From Synchiropus splendidus (Eukaryota > Chordata > Actinopteri > Syngnathiformes > Callionymidae): a DNA stretch of 64,000 bases. The notes below the pieces were generated by a model. That model ran no database searches. It saw only the letters and a list, made by a program, of their open reading frames with translations, and had not been told where the DNA came from. Positions 1-19,420 of this stretch are shown here, one piece after another. The stretch lies in contig NC_071349.1 in NCBI RefSeq assembly GCF_027744825.2, forward strand, positions 7,531,001 to 7,595,000, read 5' to 3'. The number at the start of each line of letters is the position of its first letter. Within the stretch, counting starts at the first letter, position 1. The translations under genes were made by a program, and so were the position numbers.

Positions 1-610
1 TTTCTGATGACTCTCAGATATCAGTGTTTGTTCACTCTGCATTCCATCAACACAACTCACCTCCTCCTCGACTCATCCAGAGCAACATTCTAGTGACATA
101 TGTCAGTGTGTTTTCACTACTGCTGGAATATTGAATATTATACTCTGTCACGTGCACTCACTTGCATCTCTAGGTCAATTAATCGATTTTATCAGGATTA
201 TGTCTTCCTGCGATTATGAAAACGTGATAATCGCCATGAAACGATTTTTTAGCCGAGCGCCCGTCTCCCCAGCCCTCGTTGCCGTGCCCTTTCCCCAGCC
301 TCTCTCCATGGCTAACTTTAACCAGGCTTAATCTGATGCAGGCCCCACAAGTAGGTGTTTTTCCCAAAGTTAAAAACACTCTTCTTCTTGCTGTTCTTTC
401 CTCGTGTCGTTCACATGAAGAACTCATGTTATCTGATGCTTGTTTCCACTCCTGCACGCTTCACATCTGATAAAGCTAACAGGAAGTAGCTAACAGCAAA
501 TAACATGCAGCCTCCTCCTGACGTGATCTCCAGTCCCACGAAGCTGCTGATGGTGTTGAGATAGAGACAATGACGCTGCCGTCACACTTGAGTCCATCAC
601 AGACGACGCC
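1..610. other. 5' flank, no gene seen
   Basis: No convincing exon, RNA gene or repeat was recognised. Short open frames on both strands here lack family resemblance. The last part before 611 presumably carries the promoter and 5' UTR of the Ig receptor, but I see no clear TATA box or other element. Confidence 0.4.
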
Positions 611-1887
611 ATGGCTGCACAGGTGCTGCTGCTGACTCTGATGCTCCTCTCCAACATCCATGCTGACATCATCAAGAGAGCAGGGTGGTCTCCCTGGACC
701 ACACAGCTGACTTCTGCTCCGTCTATAGATGGACCAGTGATGGGAAGGAGCTCCTGTTCAACTCTTCTGGCTCTGAATATCAGCTATACCCTCTGGCTGT
801 TTCTCACTCGGGTCAGTATCAGGAACAGTGCTGGACTCATGGCAGGGTGACGCTGGACAGGAAGTCCACTCTCCTCATCTGTGACACACAGAAGATGAGA
901 GAACATAAGAATTTGAACCTGAATGCTGGAGAGACTGCGGAGCTGACCTGTGACGGTGTGGGACCACACCAGAGTGGACAGTGGGTCTATGAGAAATCCA
1001 GTCTAGCTGGATTAGTCTCCACAGATGATGGGACACCTCCAGGGGTCCAACACCAGCTGGTGGAGAACAAACCTGCCCTCCTGATCACAACCCACAGACA
1101 TAATTTTGCTATCTCCTACTTCTGTCTGGTGAAGCAGCAGTTCAGGTGTGACTTTCACAGTCATTTCCCTGTTCGAGTACCACCAGAGTTTATTTTCCGC
1201 TCGGTGGGAGAGAGTGTGGAGCTGCACTGTTCTGATGGCAGCAGAAATCAAACACGCAAGTGGAGGATGAGGAATTTACTGTGGGCTGATAGAGAGAGTC
1301 TGAACTCCACTCTGATGCTTCCATCTCTGACGTTGGGCCACTCAGGTTCTTACACCTGTGAGCTCAGTGTTTCTGGTCCTGACCGTTATGACCTGATAGT
1401 TTGTCCTGAGTCTGAGCCTCCTGCTGTGGAGCTCTTCACTGGAGGGGAGAACCTAACTCTCCACTGTGGGGACTGGAATCAGACTGCCAGGGTTTTATGG
1501 TTCATGAGGTCCAACAGAACCGAAGGACGAGTCTTTGATGTTAGGTATCAACGACCAGACAACGTGCATCTCTCTGGCCGCAGGCTGGTGATCAGGAACG
1601 TCTCTCTGCAGGACACTGGACTGGTCTGGTGCGTGGTGACAAGAGACCGTCTCTGTGTGTTCAGATCTGAGTTCCTGGTGAGGTTCGGAGAGCCAGAGCT
1701 TGATCACTACCTGCTGCGGTCCGTGCTGCTCAGTGCCGTGGTGCTGATGATGCTGTGTGTTGTTGTTGTTGTGAGGGTGAAGGTGTGGAGGACCAGGAGG
1801 AGAGAGCAGCTCCCAGAACCTGTGGAGGAGCTGGAGATGTCCCAGCTGTCTCCAGAGTCAGACGTGCAGGAGGAGGCTCCGGTCTGA
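611..1887 (+). CDS. Intronless Ig-superfamily membrane receptor, frame break after the signal peptide
   Basis: A type I membrane protein of the immunoglobulin superfamily, probably a leukocyte-receptor-like cell-surface protein; the exact family is not recognised. The ATG at 611 has a strong Kozak context (gcc before ATGG) and encodes a hydrophobic signal peptide (MAAQVLLLTLMLLSNIHA). The mature body lies in another frame, open from about 685 to the stop at 1885-1887. It shows four Ig-like domains, each with a Cys pair (for example DFCSVYRW with QYQEQCW, AELTCDG with SYFCLVK, VELHCSDG with SYTCELS, LTLHCGDW with LVWCVVT). A transmembrane helix follows near body residues 345-368, then a short basic and acidic tail with no tyrosine, so no ITIM or ITAM. 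Only 70 nt separate the signal peptide and body, too short for an intron, so a one-base frameshift is likely. Alternatively an upstream exon is spliced in. Fish Ig receptors usually have one exon per domain, so this may be a retrocopy. Confidence 0.6.
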
Positions 1888-1967
1888 GCTGCCATGATGT
1901 AAATACAGTAACTGCTGACTTTTGACCTCTCTGATGAGCAAAGTGTGCGCTCTTTTTGTTTGGCTCC

Positions 1968-1973
1968 AATAAA
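1968..1973 (+). terminator. Polyadenylation signal of the Ig receptor
   Basis: A canonical AATAAA lies 81 nt past the Ig receptor stop codon, giving a very short 3' UTR. No poly-A tract follows, so there is no direct retroposition scar. Confidence 0.6.
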
Positions 1974-2014
1974 CGTAACATGCTTCTGAAACACTCTCTG
2001 TGTCTTTGTGATGC

Positions 2015-2225
2015 ACACACACAAGTTTGTGTTTCTATCCTTGGGGGTCCTCTCATTGCATAACACTTTCCCCAGCCTCTCACCCTAAACCTAACCATCC
2101 AAAACTCATAGCAAACTAAACCATACAGAAATCCATTTATAATGACCCAGTTATTTTGAAGCTTTAACCCTCCAATTGCGGCTTAACCTTGTGGGGTCTG
2201 GCAAAAATATCCCCACTAGTATAGC
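2015..2225. repeat. Dispersed repeat, copy A
   Basis: About 200 bp that recurs in opposite orientation at 17830-18040. Shared stretches include AACCTAACCATCCAAAACTC and ATGACCCAGTTATTTT. The edges carry related words (tccttggggg on the left, cttgtggggtc on the right), suggesting short terminal inverted repeats of a non-autonomous DNA transposon. The family was not identified. Confidence 0.7.
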
Positions 2226-2720
2226 TAAATCAGGTACACACTCACTCACTACTGGACCCGTCTGCTCGTCTCTTAGCCCCTCCTGTGAGTTGTGCTAGTC
2301 AGGAATGTTGATGGCCTTGGAACAAAGGAGTTTGAAAGAAAAGTAAGACCAACTAATGCTGCTAATACTACCAATACAACTAATACTAATACTTGATCTG
2401 GGACTGACTGGAGTCTGTACTAGTGCGAGTTCGGCCGAGTCACTGCTGAGATCCCAGTTCAGACAAAACACTCAGTGGTGAGTTTATTTGAACATGTGAG
2501 TCAGTGCAGCCTCAGTGGGCCACAGCTGGAGTGGGCTCCACCCTGGTGTCATGTGTGCCCCCCCCCCACTCCCGTTTTATGCACGTCTCACGCCTTCCCC
2601 TCCTTCCCTCCTCCTCCTTCCACTCCATGTATTGTCCTCCAGTAGCCGAGTGAATGAAGTTTCAGTAAGAGCTCAGTGGAGCTGAGGAGCAGCGTGTTGT
2701 GTAGCTTCTGCCGGAGCCGG

Positions 2721-12768
<10,048 letters not shown>

Positions 12769-13506
12769 ATAAGGAACCCTAAACTCTGACTCACTTCTTC
12801 ATCAAGTGCCTCCTCTAACTGAGACCAAATGGTCGTAATGATTCAGCTTCTGTTGATGGAACTCCTTCAGGTGCCCGTTGTTGTGCCTGAACTGAGTCGT
12901 GTATTAAAACTAGATTACACTCGTCACTCTAAGAGACCAGATTAAGGAGCATATTTGCTGGTACTTTTGCCTGGTAAACCTTCAGATTATGTTCACTGTC
13001 TTCACAGATTAAACTTGCTTTAATCTTGGTCCAAGAGTCTGTGTGTGAGAGCTTCAGATAAATCATCAGAACAATGAGGAAACAAGTCGAACTTCAGGTG
13101 TCGATCGCTGAAAACTGGTTCAGACCTTTGAGGTTACAGGTTGGTTGAGGGAGAATGTGGGGCAGGGTGGGGCTGGGTTCAGGGATTACTGGAGAGACGG
13201 CATTGTTTGCTTACAGGCACCTCAGCCAGAGTCTTGTGGCAGTGAAAACACAAACAAGTCTGTAGATTCTACACTTTTTAATCTGTCTTTTTAAGACAAT
13301 CACAGTTTGGAAATTCACTTGATCACATGATCAGAGTTCTGATTCCAGATCAGCGCTCACTCGTCACTGGGTGGAGCCCAGTCAAAGACATGATTTTAGA
13401 TGGCAGCCATCTGGTCATGCTTAGGTTGGTTGTTGCCCCAGTGTTAATGATTAAGAGTTGATCATGTGATCAGATTCACAAAAACAGTTGGTGAACCTCC
13501 TGTCGT
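12769..13506. other. Gap between convergent sash1-like and ddo genes
   Basis: This stretch holds the 3' UTRs of two genes that point at each other. No exon resembling the second SAM domain of SASH1 was found, and no clear RNA gene or repeat. Confidence 0.5.
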
Positions 13507-14870
13507 TCACAATTTGGCCTGTAGGGGCAGCTCATGCAGGACCTGTCTCACCAACCCCAAAGCGTCCAAGGCCGTCCCCCACGCCAGAGTCACCCCCCAG
13601 CCTCCGTGGCCGTAGTTATGAACCACTGGCACCCGGCGCCCCCCCAGCTGCACCACCTCCCGCTCGACCCGGGGGTTCCTCCTGCTGGGCCGCAGACCCA
13701 CCCACTGGCCCAGGACCTTGGCCTTCCCGATGGACGGCACCAGCTGGCTGCAGCGCTGCAGGATGCTCTGCGTGTCTCCGTCGTCCACCTCCAGACGCCA
13801 GTCATCCTGCTGGCGGGTGCCACCCACCGTCACGTGGTGGATGCCGGGGTAGATGTAGGTCATGCCGTCTCCGGCTCGGATGAAGTGCTTGAGCCAGGGG
13901 GCCTCCAGCTTCAGCACCTGGCCCCTGACCGGGTACACGGTGGTGTCGCCCACCAGGGTCCTGGCGCCGAGACCTGAGCAGTTGATTATGATGTCATACC
14001 CGCTCAGTTCTTCAAGGCGGTTGACTTTCCTCTGCTGCACTCGGCCGCCAGCTTTCTTCAACCTTTGGAGACAGAAGTCAAGATGATGGACAGCTCTATC
14101 TCCACACAGAGACTGGCACAGCGATTGGATACAAAGGTGGTGGAGTTTTTAAACAGGCGCTAAACAGGAAAGTGGCTCATGAAGAGGAGGAGCACCTCCA
14201 AGTCTGAGGCTCTCCATGAGAAAACAAAGTTCCAGTTTCCTCCACCTGAGGTGTCAAAGCTGGCAGGAGCAGTTTCAAATGAAAAAGCATACTGACCTCT
14301 TTTCTAGCCACAGCAGGTAAGTGGAACATTCACACTTGATGGTGGAGAAGGCATGGCCAAACTTGTGCCCCGGAAACTGCTTCAGTTCCCTCTCGGTCAT
14401 GAGTCGGAAGCTGGGCACCAGGTCTGCGAAGAACGGCGTTTTCTCCTCCGGAACCTCCTTGAAAATCTGCCACCTGGAAGAGAAGTTGGACATGAACTGG
14501 GCTGGTCTGGTCGGTGAGCAGCGGTGGGTTCTACCCGGAGCTCAGCATGACTCCTGCGTCCGGCGAGTTCGCTGACGCGGCGATGGCCATCAGGTGGTCC
14601 AAGCCGTCCTTGAACCAGCGCCGCTGCCTCTCCAGGGCGATGTCTGATTGGATGAGTGCGTCATACATGAAGACGTCTTCACCTGAGGAGCGTCGTACCT
14701 GGGAACGGAGCTGAGAACAGGAGACCTGCAGCCCCGTCGCTGGTGGTGTCAGGAGTGAACTTCTCAGCCAGCAGAGTGACGGAGCAGAAGGGCAGTGCCT
14801 CTGCCACGCAGACCGCCGTGGAGAAGCCCACCACACCGCCACCCACGACAACCACGCTCACGCTCTTCAT
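13507..14870 (-). CDS. ddo: D-aspartate oxidase, peroxisomal
   Basis: An FAD enzyme that oxidatively deaminates D-aspartate and related acidic D-amino acids in peroxisomes. Four exons on the minus strand: 14870-14699, 14643-14535, 14473-14297, 14062-13507, giving 337 residues (human DDO has 341). The N-terminus carries the dinucleotide-binding GxGxxG (VVVVGGGVVG, residues 6-15), then KFTPDTTSDGAAG. Further conserved blocks are SSGWQIF, the YIYPG substrate-site segment, VTVGGTRQ and GLRP with the conserved Arg. The C-terminus is QAKL, a PTS1-type peroxisomal signal. The acidic-substrate enzyme is favoured over D-amino acid oxidase by overall identity (for example ERELKQFPGHKFG and KCEC). The first intron is only 55 nt; without it the frame breaks, and with it the protein reads FPDIALERQRRWF as in DDO. 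The start ATG sits one base after a good acceptor (cttcccag), so a non-coding exon probably lies upstream. Confidence 0.93.
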
Positions 14871-15784
14871 CCTGGGAAGATCTGCGACACAAGACAAGAG
14901 TGCCGGTCAGTCTTGCAGCTCCTGACCGTCCAAGGGTCAACAACTGCTGCCCTCCTTATGTAACAGGGATTATGGCGCTGCTCACCTGCAGCTCACAACT
15001 TTCACAACACAGTGTCAGCTGCGTATCGCTACTCCTCATCTGCACTGAACTCTTGGACGACGGAGGGAGTGTCTGTTGTGTGAACTCATCCGGTGCTCGG
15101 TCAGGCCCGGTTCAGTCCGGCTTCCTCAGAGTCTCTGGTCACCTCCACACAGACCCGCATCATAAACGTAACACGTTTGTTTATCGCCTATTGTTTGTTT
15201 GGTGACAGCTCTTCTAGACTGAGGGACCCGGGGTTGGACACAAGCGCTTACACACTTCAGTGGGAGGAAACCGGAGTGCACACAAGCTGGGCGAGAATTT
15301 AGGGGCAATCTGCGTTTAATCATATGCTTTAGTAGCGCTTTTATGTGTGTCGCTTTATTGCATTTCAGGTTCACACTATTTACAGTGAGAAAAATACAGT
15401 AACATAACGCCTGTTCATATTCATGTCTTCTTATAAATTAGCTAAATTGGCATTCTCACCCTTAAATGTTGCATGCACATTGTGGAATGAAATCACAACA
15501 ATGATATAAATGGTGAATTTCTCCAACGATGTTTGAGCAGTTTAATGTCGAAATATGAAGAAATATGTGAAATATTACCAGCTGTCAGTTTGTTTTGATC
15601 CTCGTTTCACTTCCTACTCCGTCACGCAGCCGCGTGCAGAAGTCCTCCTCCAGTGAAAGCCCACCAGCGCGAGCCACACACGCCTCAAAAGTGGGACGAT
15701 TCACTTTGCGGAAGAGTTTGGGACGAAAGATCAAAGATCCTGATGTTTGGGGCTGTCGAGCTGCGCGCTAGTCTCGTGGTCAAC
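14871..15784. other. Divergent intergenic region between ddo and zbtb24
   Basis: Probably contains the 5' non-coding exon and promoter of ddo (minus). No coding exon was recognised. A moderately AT-rich stretch lies around 15300-15600, with no recognised element. Confidence 0.4.
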
Positions 15785-15794
15785 TCTCGCGAGA
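15785..15794. promoter_or_regulatory. TCTCGCGAGA palindromic core-promoter element
   Basis: A perfect ten-base TCTCGCGAGA palindrome 48 bp upstream of the presumed 5' splice donor of zbtb24 exon 1 (gccgaag/GTAAGG, donor at 15842). This CGCG element is a known motif of TATA-less housekeeping and bidirectional vertebrate promoters. It fits a shared or zbtb24 promoter between divergent ddo and zbtb24. Confidence 0.7.
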
Positions 15795-15841
15795 GGTCCG
15801 CCCCGCTCTGTTTGCCAGCGAGCGCAGCGACAGAGCCGAAG
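15795..15841 (+). other. zbtb24: Probable 5' non-coding exon of zbtb24
   Basis: Sequence from just after the TCTCGCGAGA element to a strong donor at 15842 (AAG/GTAAGG). The next acceptor in phase with the gene is at 16347-16348, nine bases before the zbtb24 start codon. The transcription start is inferred, not seen. Confidence 0.45.
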
Positions 15842-16357
15842 GTAAGGTCCTTGCAGCTAGGTACTGTTAGAAATAACTTAGCCGCCTACTTCTCCTCGTA
15901 AATCACCCGTTATTCGGTAGTTCATTTGCTTATATGCCGGCCGCAAGAGCAAGTAGTGTGTCAACTGTGTCAGAACGAGACGGCAAGTGGGTGCTTGGTA
16001 TGAAACGATGTAGCCTTTGTGTTCAGCATGCTAATGTTGCAGTCAGCTGCAAACACCTTCGAGGGCACGCGCTTGTTTCGAAGTGGGGAAGTTTCAAACT
16101 CAATAATAACAATATTCATGCACTGAAATTCCAGTTTTCCGTCGCATGTCGGTACTGCTTTTATGTTTGCTTCTTTCTCAGGAGTATTTAGAATGTAGAC
16201 ATGAAACGTTGCATTTTGTTTTTAATGTTAATATGATTAGATCAGATTTCTGTTTTATAATTTGTTTTTGTATTTTCATGCGACATTTAAACAGGTTTAC
16301 AGTGTCGTTTCTGATTCCAAGACCTGTCTATTGGGTGTCTTTCCTCAGGCGCTGAAG

Positions 16358-18898
16358 ATGCCTGAGAACGACATGACTTCAGCGTCCTTCTATTTCCACT
16401 CAGACACGCACAAGAACGGCATTTTGGGTAAATTTGAAAACCTCTGGAAGCTGGAACTGCTGTGTGACGTCACCCTGGTGGTGGAGGACACGCACTTCAG
16501 GGGTCACAGAGCTCTCCTGGCTGCAAGCAGCGACTTCTTCTCCCTCATGTTCACAGCTGATCCGATGGGTCGGTCCACTTACCGGCTGGACGGCGTGCCG
16601 GCCGAACCTTTCCAGCTGGTGCTGGGCTTTATCTACAGCGCCAAGGTGAGCGTGAAGGAGAGCTGTGTGCAGCAGCTTCTGGCCGCCGCCCGACTGCTGC
16701 AGGTCAGCGAACTCATTGACTGGCTCACTCGACTGGGTAACCCCACCGATGCCGGGCCGAGCCAGTCCAAGGACAAAGGAGGGAGGCTGAAGACCAGCCG
16801 GGGAGGACACCAGGCTCGAGGAAGACCTACTGAGGGTCAGCTATCTAATGAAGAGCACCAGTCTGAACCGGAGTGTTCTGGAGCAGCAGAGAGCCGCAGA
16901 AGAAAGCGAAAAGTCACCCTGCCGCTGAAGTACAAGGCCTTCAGCGTGGGCTGTGAGGAGTCTGAGACCCATGTCAGGCGAAAGAAGCTCCACAAATCCG
17001 ACAACCGCTGCGACGAATGTGGCAAAGTCTTCAAGAACCACGTGCTTCTCAGGGGTCACCAGATGACACACACAGGTCGGCACCCGCCTCTGAGAGTAAA
17101 GAGGAGAGCTGTTTACTCCAACTGTTTTGTCCTGTCCTGCAGGGGAGAGACCCTTCCGCTGCTCTGTCTGTAACAAGGGCTTCACACAGAAACACTCTCT
17201 GCTGGTCCACCAGCGCATCCACACCGGAGAGAAACCGTTTATGTGTTCGGTTTGCTCGAAGACTCTGGCCACCAAGCACTCTCTGAAGGAGCACATGAAC
17301 CTGCACGAAGGTCTGATGGCACGAAGATGGTTGACAGGGTTTTGAAGAGAGATAAAATAAAGCTTATTTTCACCCACTCTCCAGGCAAGAAAGCCTTCTC
17401 CTGTGATAAATGTGAGAAGACCTTCACCCAGAAGCGACAGCTGAAGAGTCACTACAAGGTGCACACAGGTATGAGGCCTTTCAGCGGCACAACTTTACTT
17501 CCTGCTGATTCAGTGCTTCTTATTTTTGGCTGAAGGTAAAGCCCTCCCAGAGTGTGCCGAGTGCCATCGCAAGTTCCTTGACACAGCGCAGCTGAAGAAG
17601 CACCTGAGGACGCACACAGGTACGCCGGAAGCCTTAGCAGCAGCTCTTCATTCTGTTTGATCAGGTGGTGAACACACTGGCGCTCTTCTCATGACTGGGA
17701 GTGGTTCTGTGCAGGTGAGAAGCCGTTCACCTGTGAAATCTGTGGAAAGTGTTTCTCTGCCAAAACTACACTGCAGACGCACATGAGGATCCACAGGTGA
17801 GAGAGAACATGCTGCCAAACAAGAGTGTGTTGTACGCCTGGTTTAGCTTTACTTGTGGGGACAGGGTTGAGACTCAATTGAGGATTTAAACTCCAAAATA
17901 ACTGGGTCATTATATTTGGGTTTTAGTTTGGTTAAGGTTAGCCATGAGTTTTGGATGGTTAGGTTTAGGGGAAGAGGCCAGGGAAAGGGCTATGGCAATG
18001 ATAGGTGCCCACAAGGATAGAGATACAAACATATAAAGGCCACAACTTCTATGATTCCGAAAGTGTGTTGCTCACAGCAAAGGGGTGAAAAGGACTTGTT
18101 TCACCAGTTGAAAAGTGTGTGGTGAGATTTGAGTTTCTGGAGGAAGTGAAATGGCTGGATGCAGCGTGTCACCGTGTGTTGGTCTCTCCCAGAGGAGAGA
18201 AGCCGTTCAAGTGCGACATCTGCGGCAAGTGCTTCTCAGACGCCAGTGCCAGGCGGCGTCACGTGACCTCGCACTCCGGGAAGAAGCCCTTCTCCTGCTC
18301 CTTCTGCAACCTCTCCTTCACCCGCCTGGATAACCTAAGGACCCACGCCCTCACTCACAGCAAGGAGAGGTCTGCAGCGCCACCTGTGGGAGTGGAGGCG
18401 GGCGACGTCATGCCGCAGTTTCAGCTGCCCCACGGCTCCCAGCAGGAGGTCCAGCTGGTGGTGACCGCTGACGTGGACAACATCGACTTTGTTGGAACTC
18501 AGAGCCAGGAGATCAGCATCATGGACTCGGAGGGAGGGGCTACGCAGGCAGCCCAGTCCAGACTCACGCTGCTGGCTCAGGGGCCCAACGTGGATCTGGT
18601 GGGTCCTGGGGACGGGTCAGAGGGCCAGCAGTCGGAGCAGATGCACGTCATCACTCTGAGTAAAGAGACCATGGAGCACCTGCAGGCCCACCACGGACCC
18701 CCACAGCAGGTCCAGATCTCCCAGAGAGCCCTGCCATTGGAGCACCACAACCAGACCATCCACCTGAGCAGTGGCCAGCCCATCTCCATCAGTCAGACCA
18801 GCCAGCAGCTCACCGGCCACCACATCCAGGGCCAGACCTTCCAGATCCAGGCTGGGACCGTGTCCTACCTCTACACCACCGGACTCCCGCACACCTGA
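16358..18898 (+). CDS. zbtb24: Zinc finger and BTB domain protein 24
   Basis: A nuclear DNA-binding transcription factor; human ZBTB24 activates CDCA7 and is mutated in ICF2 syndrome. Six coding exons: 16358-17075, 17143-17310, 17385-17468, 17536-17619, 17715-17796, 18193-18898, giving 613 residues. An N-terminal BTB domain (about residues 30-130: [28 protein letters not shown]) is followed by a basic linker (RRRKRKV, in the AT-hook area) and eight C2H2 fingers with HTGEKPF-type linkers. The C-terminal part is Gln-rich and shares [13 protein letters not shown] and DVDNIDF-like blocks with human ZBTB24. Start chosen at 16358, nine bases after acceptor ttcctcag. An AATAAA lies at 18956-18961. 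The last intron carries dispersed repeat copy B. Confidence 0.95.
17830..18040. repeat. Dispersed repeat, copy B (inverted relative to copy A)
   Basis: Reverse-complement match to 2015-2225, lying in the last intron of zbtb24. Shared words include GAGTTTTGGATGGTTAGGTT and AAAATAACTGGGTCAT. Edges read ttgtggggac and cacaaggata, close to inverted repeats of each other. Confidence 0.7.
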
Positions 18899-18955
18899 CC
18901 TGGCCCGCGTTCCTCAGCCAAAGCGGACACGCCCTGTGGTGCGTCATCAAGTTCT

Positions 18956-18961
18956 AATAAA
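18956..18961 (+). terminator. zbtb24: Polyadenylation signal of zbtb24
   Basis: AATAAA 58 nt after the zbtb24 stop codon. Confidence 0.7.
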
Positions 18962-19345
18962 CAAAGAAAAACATTGGTTCTGTCTTGTGTACTCTGTGTC
19001 GTATCTCAGCTCGCCGGTAGGGGGCGGTAGGGCTTCTGGCTGCAGCATGTTACACACGGCAGCGCTGCTGTGGTGGCTCTGAGAATTTCCTTTTTCATGC
19101 TGGATACCACAGAAGAGCCAACAATAATGCCCAAAATGCCCAACAACCATTTCATTTACATCTGAAAAGTGATGAATCATCAGTACTTTACTTAGTGTCA
19201 CCATCCTCATGGCGAAGCATGAAGCATCTCAGCTGGATCCGAGCCGCGCCTTGTCTCGCGTGTTCTTGGACAGAATTCTTCCACGATCACATCCCACTGA
19301 AACGTAAACTGCCGCACTCTGACTGTCCCTGCAGACTTGTTTTGT

Positions 19346-19360
19346 GTTGCCATGGCAACC
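19346..19360. promoter_or_regulatory. X-box (RFX-type palindrome)
   Basis: GTTGCCATGGCAACC, a perfect inverted-repeat RFX binding motif as in promoters of ciliary genes. It lies 85 bp before an ATG at 19445 that opens a 20-codon frame ending at a splice donor. No known gene starts here. Confidence 0.6.
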
Positions 19361-19406
19361 TGCTTTTATAAAACTCTTTATGCAGTCATGCCGTTCCGCT
19401 CCCTGT

Positions 19407-19420
19407 CCAGTAGAGGGCGC
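19407..19420 (+). promoter_or_regulatory. CTCF-like motif
   Basis: CCAGTAGAGGGCGC fits the CTCF core consensus CCASYAGRKGGCRS at every position. Occupancy is unknown. Confidence 0.5.

Noticed and set aside
12770..13500. Search for a SASH1 SAM2 exon
   Set aside because: No frame with SAM-like residues was found; recorded as absence in the window only.
14531..14897. Apparent frameshift in ddo between the FAD-binding start and the next block
   Set aside because: A 55-nt GT-AG intron restores phase and gives the expected DDO residues, so it is not a pseudogene.
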